Positions 9,062 through 15,294 of a stretch of DNA of 40,951 bases are shown one piece after another. The DNA is taken from the NCBI GenBank assembly GCA_902780915.1, contig CACZHK010000018.1:1-40951 (forward strand), written 5' to 3'. This DNA comes from Pseudoselenomonas ruminantium (lineage in GTDB: Bacteria > Bacillota > Negativicutes > Selenomonadales > Selenomonadaceae). Under the pieces are notes generated by a model. It was not told where the DNA came from and did no database searches. It worked only from the letters and a program-made list of their open reading frames with translations. The position numbers and the translations under genes are program-made. Numbering within the stretch: the stretch's first letter is position 1; every line of letters begins with the position of its first letter.

Positions 9062-9104
9062 AAAAAGAGGCCTTGCACAGGAAATAATCCTGCGCAAGAC
9101 CTCT
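9062..9104 (-). terminator. strong hairpin in the leader of the methyltransferase-nif-like operon
   Basis: A 17-bp stem (9088-9104 with 9066-9082, arms AGAGGTCTTGCGCAGGA / TCCTGTGCAAGGCCTCT, two G-U pairs) with a 5-nt loop is followed on the minus strand by five T. It lies about 35-75 nt downstream of a consensus promoter and 115 nt upstream of the first structural gene, with no gene between. It therefore acts either as an attenuator for the operon or as the end of a separate small RNA. Confidence 0.75.
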
Positions 9105-9174
9105 GGTTCTTCCAGTCAGTCCCTCCGTCTTTGGACGATGGGTTAATGTTACACCATTACACCTATCATGTCAA
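9105..9174 (-). promoter_or_regulatory. operon promoter and short structured leader
   Basis: TTGACA (9169-9174) and TAACAT (9146-9151) are 17 nt apart on the minus strand, a near-consensus sigma-A promoter. The predicted transcript starts near 9139 and can fold a first hairpin (CCATCGTC, loop CAAA, GACGGAGG) and a second (CTGG / CCAG) before running into the terminator at 9062-9104. The leader matches no riboswitch class I can recognise by eye; it is not a T-box or an S-box. It precedes the SAM/cysteine operon, so a sulfur- or SAM-related ligand is the natural hypothesis. Confidence 0.55.
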
Positions 9175-9263
9175 TAGGTTTTATTTTGCTTTCTTCATTC
9201 CTCAGATAAAATACTCAATGGTCCGCTCCGGGGTGCGCTTGGTGCGGCTGTCGAAGATAAACA

Positions 9264-9290
9264 CGAAAAAGCACCGCCGAAGCGGTGCTG
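9264..9290 (-). terminator. terminator downstream of tRNA-Gln
   Basis: Eleven bases beyond the tRNA 3' end the minus strand reads AGCACCGC, a TTCG loop, GCGGTGCT and then five T. The stable UUCG-type tetraloop hairpin plus T-run is a standard intrinsic terminator and closes the tRNA transcript. Confidence 0.85.
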
Positions 9291-9300
9291 ATATTTCATA

Positions 9301-9376
9301 TGGCAGGGGTAGCTGGACTCGAACCAACGCATGCGGGATTCAGAATCCCGTGCCTTACCAACTTGGCGATACCCCT
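9301..9376 (-). tRNA. tRNA-Gln (anticodon CTG)
   Basis: The 76-nt minus-strand sequence folds as a standard tRNA. The acceptor stem AGGGGTA pairs with TACCCCT, the D-loop contains AAGTTGGTAA, the anticodon stem is CGGGA/TCCCG around loop TTCTGAA with anticodon CTG, and the T arm is GTTGG-TTCGAGT-CCAGC. The discriminator is G and the CCA end is encoded (9301-9303). Anticodon CTG reads CAG (Gln), and the body resembles bacterial tRNA-Gln. It stands alone and has its own terminator. Confidence 0.93.
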
Positions 9377-9499
9377 GTGAGCCTTGCGGCTGTCAACAAA
9401 AGATATTATAGCGGAGAGGCAATCCCCTGTCAATAGTTTTTTCGTTTTCCGGCCAAATTTCTTTTCCGCAAAACAAGTGACCGATGGGAAGATACCTAC

Positions 9500-9564
9500 T
9501 GGAAAAAATCACTCGTTTGCGGTATAATGAATTAACTGTCTATTCACGTATTATTAGGAGGAGG
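9500..9564 (+). promoter_or_regulatory. promoter and ribosome-binding site of the PTS IIA gene
   Basis: A perfect -10 TATAAT (9523-9528) lies 17 nt after TGGAAA (9500-9505), a weak -35. A long AGGAGGAGG (9556-9564) ends 10 nt before the ATG at 9575 and fixes that start. Confidence 0.6.
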
Positions 9565-9574
9565 AAACGCCATC

Positions 9575-9937
9575 ATGGATATCAAGTACGACGTGGCCAT
9601 CACCAACATCGGCAAACTCGCGCGCACTTTCCTGGAGAACAACAGCAGCACCATCCTGCTGGACGAGGGCATCCGCCCGAACCTGGCCGACATGGTCATC
9701 GAGCATACCCACGGAGAACTTGCTGAGGACATCAAGAAGGGTGACAACCTGCTCATGGGCGGTATCAAGTACACCGTGGAGAAGGTAGGGGATGATGTGA
9801 ACCAGAATATCCGTGAAGAAGGCCACTGCACCGTGGTATTCAACGGCGAAGGCTCCATGCCCGGCCAGATCATCGTCAAAGGCCCCTCCCAGCCCGTCGT
9901 CACCGTAGGCGCACATATCACCTTTGCGAAGAAGTAA
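9575..9937 (+). CDS. srlB: PTS glucitol/sorbitol-type IIA component (orphan)
   Basis: The 120-residue protein aligns along its length with the IIA-Gut family (E. coli SrlB, 123 residues). The motif HTHGEL (H44/H46) matches the region of the phosphorylated histidine, and the later parts NIREEGHCTVVFNGEG and MPGQIIVKGP are family-typical. In a full system it accepts phosphate from HPr and passes it to the sorbitol IIB/IIC proteins. None of these partners is nearby: the gene has its own promoter and terminator and stands alone beside a LacI-type regulator transcribed convergently. It may serve a transporter encoded elsewhere or have a regulatory role; the sequence does not decide this. Confidence 0.85.
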   Translation: MDIKYDVAITNIGKLARTFLENNSSTILLDEGIRPNLADMVIEHTHGELAEDIKKGDNLLMGGIKYTVEKVGDDVNQNIREEGHCTVVFNGEGSMPGQIIVKGPSQPVVTVGAHITFAKK

Positions 9938-9943
9938 AACAGG

Positions 9944-9980
9944 CTCCCCCTTTCTGCTTTGGCATGGAAGGGGGAGTTTT
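9944..9980 (+). terminator. terminator after the PTS IIA gene
   Basis: CTCCCCCTT (9944-9952) pairs with AAGGGGGAG (9968-9976), followed by TTTT. It lies 6 nt past the IIA stop and between two convergent genes. Confidence 0.8.
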
Positions 9981-9989
9981 GCTATCCTG

Positions 9990-11024
9990 TTAAATCATTG
10001 ACCGCAGGTCGTAGCTTTCTCCCGGGGTTCCCTTTTTGAGATTCCTGACGCTCTCCCTTTCCACAAACAGCAGGGGCATAGCCAGATTCTCATGCTCCGC
10101 CTTCCCTGCCAGCTTGTCCAGCAGGAACTGGGCGGCTTTCATGCCCACCAGTTCGTAGTCGAAGAAGATGGTGGTGAGGGCCGGGTACACCACGGCTCCC
10201 ACATCATAGCCCCCGAAGCCGGTGACGGAAACCTCATGGGGCACCTTGATGCCACGCTCGTGAAGATAGCGCAGGATGCCCAGGCTGATATTGTCCGTGG
10301 CCCCCACTATCACCGAGGGCTTGCAAGCCAGGATATCTGCCGCCTTGTTATAAGCCGAGAGGAAATCAAAGCCTGTCTGCACGAAATCAACCGTGGCATC
10401 ATTCTCCCCTTCGGTGAAGCCGTCCAAAAAGCCCTTGCGCCGCTCGATGCCCACAGCGTTATCGGTTTCAGTGACCCCTGCAAAAACAGCCCGGCTGTGG
10501 CCCTGTCCCCGCAGATAGGCTCCCATCATGTGGCCTGCCCCATAGTCGTCGATCTTGATGCAGTCCAGCCCTGCCTCGCTCTGGCCGGTGATGACCAAAG
10601 GCACCCCGGAATTTTGGGCCAGCTGCCTGTGCCTTTCTGTGATGCGGACAGAATCTACAATGATGCCATCTACTCCCTGCTGCAGCAGGCTTTCGATGCT
10701 TGACACTTCCTTCTCTGCAGAAAGATTGCTCACCAAAAGCAGCCCCTGATAGCCCAGCGGCTCGAAGATGCGGGCCAGTCCCGACAGCAGCTTGCCCACG
10801 GACACGGAGTCCATGCGGGGCAGCACGATGCCGATGAGCTTGCTCTCTTTTGTTTTCAATCTCTTAGCAAAGAAGTTAGATTTGAAACCGGTCTCAGCTA
10901 TGGCCGCACGAACACGCTCCTGCTTCTCTACGCTGATATACCCATTATTAAGATAACGGGACACGGTGCTCTTGGACACCCCCGCCAGTTTTGCCACGTC
11001 AGTGATGGTTACTTTGTCATCCAT
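9990..11024 (-). CDS. LacI-family transcriptional regulator
   Basis: The 344-residue protein has an N-terminal LacI helix-turn-helix (VTITDVAKLAGVSKSTVSRYLN, residues 5-26), the hinge region, and a periplasmic-binding-like effector domain beginning near residue 62 (KLIGIVLPRMDS) with VDGIIVDS and the C-terminal FDYELVGMKAAQFLLDK typical of the ScrR/CcpA-like branch. It should be a dimeric repressor released, or less often activated, by a sugar or sugar phosphate. It is convergent with the orphan PTS IIA gene, the only sugar gene in view, so its targets are probably elsewhere. A palindrome overlaps its own promoter, suggesting autoregulation. Confidence 0.9.
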   Translation of the reverse strand: MDDKVTITDVAKLAGVSKSTVSRYLNNGYISVEKQERVRAAIAETGFKSNFFAKRLKTKESKLIGIVLPRMDSVSVGKLLSGLARIFEPLGYQGLLLVSNLSAEKEVSSIESLLQQGVDGIIVDSVRITERHRQLAQNSGVPLVITGQSEAGLDCIKIDDYGAGHMMGAYLRGQGHSRAVFAGVTETDNAVGIERRKGFLDGFTEGENDATVDFVQTGFDFLSAYNKAADILACKPSVIVGATDNISLGILRYLHERGIKVPHEVSVTGFGGYDVGAVVYPALTTIFFDYELVGMKAAQFLLDKLAGKAEHENLAMPLLFVERESVRNLKKGTPGESYDLRSMI

Positions 11025-11059
11025 GGTATTACCTCTTGATTTCTATAGATCCTATAGGT

Positions 11060-11102
11060 ATTATAACGCCATTGTTCAGATTTTGTCGATAGACAAAATC
11101 TG
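11060..11102 (-). promoter_or_regulatory. lacI-type gene promoter with overlapping palindrome
   Basis: The minus strand has TATAAT (11060-11065) 18 nt from TCGACA (11084-11089). An 11-bp perfect inverted repeat, CAGATTTTGTC-GATA-GACAAAATCTG (11077-11102), covers the -35 region, as expected for an autoregulatory operator. A second hairpin, ACGGGGC-TTTT-GCCCCGT, lies just upstream near 11118-11135 and has no T-run. Confidence 0.5.
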
Positions 11103-11196
11103 CCAAGCAGCGTTTCAACGGGGCTTTTGCCCCGTTTCAGCGCCTTTATTCAGATATTCTCCACCAGCATATCAATTTGCTGGCAACCACTGATCT

Positions 11197-12774
11197 TCAC
11201 TCAGCTTCCCACTCAGAGAGGCTGCGCTTCTCTGAGTCAAAGGCTACGCCAATCTTGATGATTTTTCTCTCATCCGCCCCATATGGCTCCGCATATCCCT
11301 TTTCCTCTATCTGAGCCAGAGCCTCCCTGGCTGATTTATCCACCTTGAACTCGAAGATATAGACATACTTATCCGTAGCCAAAACGCAATCCGCCCGCCC
11401 CCGGCTGCTGTGTACCTCGCACTGCACGTACTGTCCTAAGAGGGTAAAGACAATATAGAGCACCGACTGGAAGTAGTGCTCGAAGGGGGCATCATCGGTG
11501 GTATAGGGAATGGCCGCAAAGAGGGCGGTTAGGATATCCCGCACCCCATCCGTATCCCCTTCCTCCAGACATTCCTCCAGGGAAAAAATGTCCGCCCCAC
11601 GCCCCCGGACAGCCTTGGGGCTGTAGGCAGGCAGCAGCCCTTCCAACAGGCCGTATTTCACTTCTTCGTTTGGAAATCTCAGGGCATAACGCTTTTTGCG
11701 AGGCTCATAGCCATGCAAAGTCAGATAGCCCGTCTGGTAAAGCAGGGGGAGGATGTCAGGATTTTCCGCCCTATAATCGGTAATGGAAAAAGCCGTGGCA
11801 TAAATTTCCCCGGTTTCAAACTTCTTCAGATTATACTGCATGTTTTTCAGCCGCCGCACCAAAAAGGAAGGCGTGCCCGTCGCGAACCAATAGGCGCCAA
11901 AATCCAGGTTATCAAAGGCCATCAGCAAGCTGAAAGGATTGTAAACTCCGGGGCTATAGGGGGCGAAGCGGTAACCATCGTACATCTTCCTGAGTTCTTT
12001 GAGGCATTCCTCACTGCCGATGCCAAATTTTTCTCCCATCTGCTTTATTTCCGGCCCAAAGGCTGCCAAAAGCTCCGGCTCCGTTATGCCGCATATGCCT
12101 CCATATTTTTCGTTGAGGGAGATATCATCCAGCTGGTTCAGATCGCTGAAAATACTGACCTTGCTGAACTTCGTCACACCGGTGATAAAGACAAAGCGCA
12201 GGTACTCGTCATAATTCTTCAAAGTACCAAAGAAGCCTTTGAAGACAGCCTTGTTATGTTCCTCCAGGGAGTTATTTTCCAGAACTTCAAGCAAGGGCTT
12301 GTCGTACTCGTCCACCAGCACCACGCAGTCCTTGCCGGTCTTGGCTTTGGCTGCTCTCAGGAGATTTCTGAATCTCTCGGACAGGGGCAATTCTGCCTTT
12401 CCACCATATACAGCTTCCCAATTCCGCAGGTGTTCGGCCAGCACTTCCTCCAGAGCCACTTCCCTCTGATAGTTCTGCCCGTTGAAATCAAAATAGAACA
12501 CGGGATAAGGCTGCCAGGCCTCATCATTTCCCTGCTCCAGCTCCTCAATGGCCAGCCCCTCAAAGAGTTCCTTTCTCCCCTCCCAATAAGCCTTCAGGGT
12601 CGAGAGGAACAAACTCTTGCCAAAGCGCCGGGGGCGGCTGAGGAAATACTGGCTGCTATTACGCGTGAGGTCGTATATATAGCGCGTCTTATCCACATAG
12701 ATAAAGCCGCCTGTTCTCAGCTTGACAAAACTCTGCACCCCAATAGGCAGTCTTCTTCTCTTTTCTTCCATCAT
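11197..12774 (-). CDS. AAA-ATPase-like protein with PD-(D/E)XK nuclease domain
   Basis: The 525-residue protein belongs to the AAA-ATPase_like (PF09820) plus PD-(D/E)XK (PF08011, DUF1703) family, common and often multicopy in rumen and gut anaerobes. Marks are LPIGVQSFVKLRTGGFIYVDKT at the N-terminus, the P-loop-like SRPRRFGKSLFLST, a Walker B strand VLVDEYDKPLLE, and the nuclease core GRADCVL...YIFEFKVDK near the C-terminus, with D and ExK intact. The biological role is unknown; mobile-element or defence-related functions have been suggested for similar architectures. ATG 12774 is preferred over a GTG six bases earlier because GGAGGG lies at the right distance. A gene of the same family enters the window at its right edge. 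Confidence 0.88.
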   Translation of the reverse strand: MMEEKRRRLPIGVQSFVKLRTGGFIYVDKTRYIYDLTRNSSQYFLSRPRRFGKSLFLSTLKAYWEGRKELFEGLAIEELEQGNDEAWQPYPVFYFDFNGQNYQREVALEEVLAEHLRNWEAVYGGKAELPLSERFRNLLRAAKAKTGKDCVVLVDEYDKPLLEVLENNSLEEHNKAVFKGFFGTLKNYDEYLRFVFITGVTKFSKVSIFSDLNQLDDISLNEKYGGICGITEPELLAAFGPEIKQMGEKFGIGSEECLKELRKMYDGYRFAPYSPGVYNPFSLLMAFDNLDFGAYWFATGTPSFLVRRLKNMQYNLKKFETGEIYATAFSITDYRAENPDILPLLYQTGYLTLHGYEPRKKRYALRFPNEEVKYGLLEGLLPAYSPKAVRGRGADIFSLEECLEEGDTDGVRDILTALFAAIPYTTDDAPFEHYFQSVLYIVFTLLGQYVQCEVHSSRGRADCVLATDKYVYIFEFKVDKSAREALAQIEEKGYAEPYGADERKIIKIGVAFDSEKRSLSEWEAE

Positions 12775-12811
12775 GCTCACCCTCCGTCCTCGCTTTTTTC
12801 TTCCTGCCTTT

Positions 12812-12839
12812 ATTGTAGCAAATCCACCTTCCCTGTCAA
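12812..12839 (-). promoter_or_regulatory. promoter of the AAA/PD-(D/E)XK gene
   Basis: TTGACA (12834-12839) and TACAAT (12812-12817) are separated by 16 nt on the minus strand, close to the sigma-A consensus and 38 nt upstream of the start codon. Confidence 0.6.
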
Positions 12840-12889
12840 TTTCCTCCTTCCTTCTCTAGAAAAATTGCCCTGCCTATGCTGCAGCATAC

Positions 12890-12928
12890 AAAAGCCGCCC
12901 CTTTCACCGCAGTTCAGGGGCGGCTTTT
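12890..12928 (-). terminator. bidirectional terminator after the double-glycine-leader gene
   Basis: AAAAGCCGCCCCT pairs perfectly with AGGGGCGGCTTTT around a 13-nt loop. A/T runs on both sides allow termination in both directions; the leader-peptide gene ends 23 nt upstream on the minus strand. Confidence 0.85.
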
Positions 12929-12951
12929 CTTATGCCTAATAAACTTGTCGT

Positions 12952-13281
12952 TTATTTGATTCCCAGTTTCGCATCCAGGAAAGCCAAGGTTTCCTGCTTA
13001 TTGGAAATCATCCAGGTAACATCACGGAACTCGCCATTGATCTTGACCGTATCCAACCCGGTTTCACTCTTCCTATGTTCGAGACCGACTTTATCGCAGA
13101 ACGATTCCAAAATCGATGCGGCCTCGCATTTCGATGTATCGAGCACTTTACCGTGTGTTCCATTTTGGCCATAGTAGCGATCCACCCATAATCCCATAAT
13201 CGTTCTGTCTACAACATTACCACCAGCCACATTATCCAGTTGATCATCCGACATTACGTTTGCTTTCAATTTTTCATTCAT
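12952..13281 (-). CDS. small protein with double-glycine (RiPP/bacteriocin-type) leader
   Basis: The 109-residue product opens with a 21-residue segment ending in MSDDQLDNVAGG, the pattern of leader peptides of bacteriocins and Nif11/NHLP-type precursors that are cut after Gly-Gly by a C39-peptidase ABC transporter. The remaining 88 residues are polar, with two cysteines (C52 and C62) and no recognised fold. No modification enzyme or transporter is encoded nearby, and 88 residues is long for a bacteriocin core. It could be an exported small protein using a secretion machine encoded elsewhere. AAGGAGG lies 7 nt before the ATG. Base composition is visibly more AT-rich than the neighbours, suggesting transfer. 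Confidence 0.6.
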   Translation of the reverse strand: MNEKLKANVMSDDQLDNVAGGNVVDRTIMGLWVDRYYGQNGTHGKVLDTSKCEAASILESFCDKVGLEHRKSETGLDTVKINGEFRDVTWMISNKQETLAFLDAKLGIK

Positions 13282-13540
13282 TTTACATCCTCCTTCCTAT
13301 GCTCTATGCTTATATATACGATTCAGCTTGTGAAGTATTACAATTTTTTTGTGAGGATGTGCTGGTATTTTCAGCATACTTTCCCGAATATCCGTATGAC
13401 CGCTGTTATTCATAAGACAAGCCGTCCCGCCCAGGGGCGTTTTTTTAATGCAAATATAATCTCTTTCACAAGACTTTTTAATATTTAGTTGCTAAAATAA
13501 ACCATGTACTGAAAAGGAGATGAATCAAATGCTAAAAACA
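13282..13540. other. AT-rich intergenic region
   Basis: The region upstream of the leader-peptide gene holds a possible minus-strand promoter (TTGTAA near 13340, TATATA near 13315) and, near 13430-13447, a short GC hairpin (CGCC/GGCG) followed by seven T that would work as a plus-strand terminator although no plus-strand gene leads into it. I see no convincing gene. Confidence 0.35.
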
Positions 13541-13588
13541 CTAAAAAACTGTGCCGGAGGGCTTGAAGCCTCTCCGGCACAGTTTTTT
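13541..13588 (-). terminator. terminator of the two-partner secretion operon
   Basis: AACTGTGCCGGAG (13547-13559) pairs with CTCCGGCACAGTT (13572-13584), with T/A runs on both sides. The stop of the TpsB gene lies at its edge, so this closes the adhesin operon; it could also act from the other strand. Confidence 0.85.
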
Positions 13589-15270
13589 TAGAAAATCTTC
13601 CCCAGCAGGAACCAAATCCTCTGCCTGCTGTCGGCGTCACTTGACAGGCCATCTTCCAGGCCGATGCGGCGGGCGTAGTCCAGTCGGGCGAACCAGTTAT
13701 CGGGCTGCATGTAGCTGAGGCCCACGCCCCAGCCTTGGAGGGACCGGCTGCCACTGCGGCTTTTTTCCAGGCGCACCGTGCCTGCGTCATAAAAGAGGCT
13801 CAGGGCAAGGCCCTTTAGCTTCGTGTGGTAGCGCAGCTCCAGGGTGCCCAGGAGGCCCTCATCCCCGGAGGCCTCCCCCTGGGGATAGGCCCGCACGCCC
13901 CTGGCGCCGCCCAGGTAGATATGCTCCGAGCTGTCCAGGTTGCTGCCTGCCAGTTGCCCGGAGATTTTCAGCAGGGCATCGAAGGGGCCTCCCAACTGCT
14001 GCACCGCCGTCAGGTCAAGGGTGCCCTTGGCAAAGCTGCCCTTGGTGCCGTTCAAGTCTGCCAGTGCCCTTGAAATATCCGCCTCCGGGGTGACGGTGCC
14101 GGTGTGGAAAGCGGCGTTGTAGTGGAGCACATTCTTTGGCGACCTCAGGGTGCCCTCCAGCCCCAGGCTGAAGGAGGCGGAGTGCCTGTCCCCTATGTCC
14201 AGGCCATTGAATTCGTCCTTCAGCTTCCGGTAGTTCACGGCATAGCTTAGATTCAGGGCGTTTTTATAGCGGTTCACCAGGGGCGTCCTGCCGTAGAGGC
14301 TCAGGGTGTCGGACTTGCCCTCCACCCCCAGCTGGCTCCAAATGCTGCCCAGCTCGTAGTCCGAATGGCTGTAGGCCAGGCCCAGGGTGCTCATGCTGTG
14401 ACCTACGGGCATTTCGTAGGCAATATTGCCCCCGTGCTGCTTGCCGTTGGAGATCATTCCCCCCACCATCAGGCGGCTGCCTGTGCCGCCGATATTCTTC
14501 CAGTCTGCCTGGAGGCCATAGCGGTAGCGCCCCGCCGACTTGTTGCCGTAGTTTTCTGCATAGAGGATATAGGTGGCAGGGTCATTGTCTCTCACGGTCA
14601 CGGTAAGGTTACTGGTTCCCTGCCGGGAGCCGGGAGAAAGGACAGCATTAGCCTCTATGCCGGGTATATCACGCAAATTCCGCAGAGACTGCTCCAGCTT
14701 CCCGGTCTCGATAATGTCATCGGTTTTTAAGCCGGCCAAGGGACGAATAGCTATGCTTTCCCGTAAAACACTGCCCTCTGCTATCTGCACTTTGTCAAAA
14801 CGCCCCGGCTCAAAGCGAATAAGCAAATTACCCTCCAAGGCAGTTTGCTCGGGGATATAAGCAATGGCGGCAGGATAGCCATGCTCCCGGGCATACCTGG
14901 TCAGCTGTTCTACGGCAGTATTCAACTCGGCAGCAGAGATTTCGTGGTTTAGCAAAGGCGAGGTAATGGCCGTAAGACCTTCCTCGGAAAGTTTCATGCT
15001 CTCATGCTCCACACGAATCTTTGCCAGAGTGAACTTCGTCTCTGCCGTACCTTGACCGGCAGCTTCCGGCAGATTGCTTTCTATCTCAGTCTGCCCCGGT
15101 TCTGTCGGCTGACGGACCTCCTCACCGGGATGGGGGACGGCAGGAGCCGCCACGGCTGGCAGAGGGATAGCAAGGGTGGCGGCTATCAGAGCCGCCAGCA
15201 CCTTGCCATGATAAAATACCAAGCCTCCTTTGTGTCGTTTTCTTATGGGTCTTGCTAATGATTGTCTCAA
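13588..15270 (-). CDS. TpsB-type outer-membrane transporter (ShlB/FhaC/HecB family)
   Basis: The 560-residue protein has a signal peptide (hydrophobic segment around residues 24-42 ending AVAAP), a POTRA region (about 75-235: LNTAVEQLTRYAREHGYPAA, YIPEQTALEGNLLIRFEPG) and a C-terminal 16-strand barrel. The barrel has the VRAYPQGEASGDEG motif (the Omp85/TpsB loop-6 motif), alternating-residue strands and a terminal Phe. It translocates the TpsA exoprotein across the outer membrane and shows that the host is diderm. No ATG is suitably placed; the likely start is TTG 15270 with AGAGGT 9 nt upstream. It begins 24 nt after the TpsA gene ends, the usual tpsA-tpsB order. Confidence 0.88.
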   Translation of the reverse strand: MRQSLARPIRKRHKGGLVFYHGKVLAALIAATLAIPLPAVAAPAVPHPGEEVRQPTEPGQTEIESNLPEAAGQGTAETKFTLAKIRVEHESMKLSEEGLTAITSPLLNHEISAAELNTAVEQLTRYAREHGYPAAIAYIPEQTALEGNLLIRFEPGRFDKVQIAEGSVLRESIAIRPLAGLKTDDIIETGKLEQSLRNLRDIPGIEANAVLSPGSRQGTSNLTVTVRDNDPATYILYAENYGNKSAGRYRYGLQADWKNIGGTGSRLMVGGMISNGKQHGGNIAYEMPVGHSMSTLGLAYSHSDYELGSIWSQLGVEGKSDTLSLYGRTPLVNRYKNALNLSYAVNYRKLKDEFNGLDIGDRHSASFSLGLEGTLRSPKNVLHYNAAFHTGTVTPEADISRALADLNGTKGSFAKGTLDLTAVQQLGGPFDALLKISGQLAGSNLDSSEHIYLGGARGVRAYPQGEASGDEGLLGTLELRYHTKLKGLALSLFYDAGTVRLEKSRSGSRSLQGWGVGLSYMQPDNWFARLDYARRIGLEDGLSSDADSRQRIWFLLGKIF

Positions 15271-15294
15271 TTATATTACCTCTGTTCCTGTAAG

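Noticed and set aside
9062..9174. Known SAM (S-box), SAH or T-box riboswitch
   Set aside because: The leader is too short and lacks the conserved cores of these classes; only an unclassified attenuator can be supported.
13521..13591. Small plus-strand ORF of 23 codons with AAGGAG upstream
   Set aside because: Its 3' half is the terminator stem of the TPS operon and its sequence has no protein-like features; the open frame is most likely accidental.
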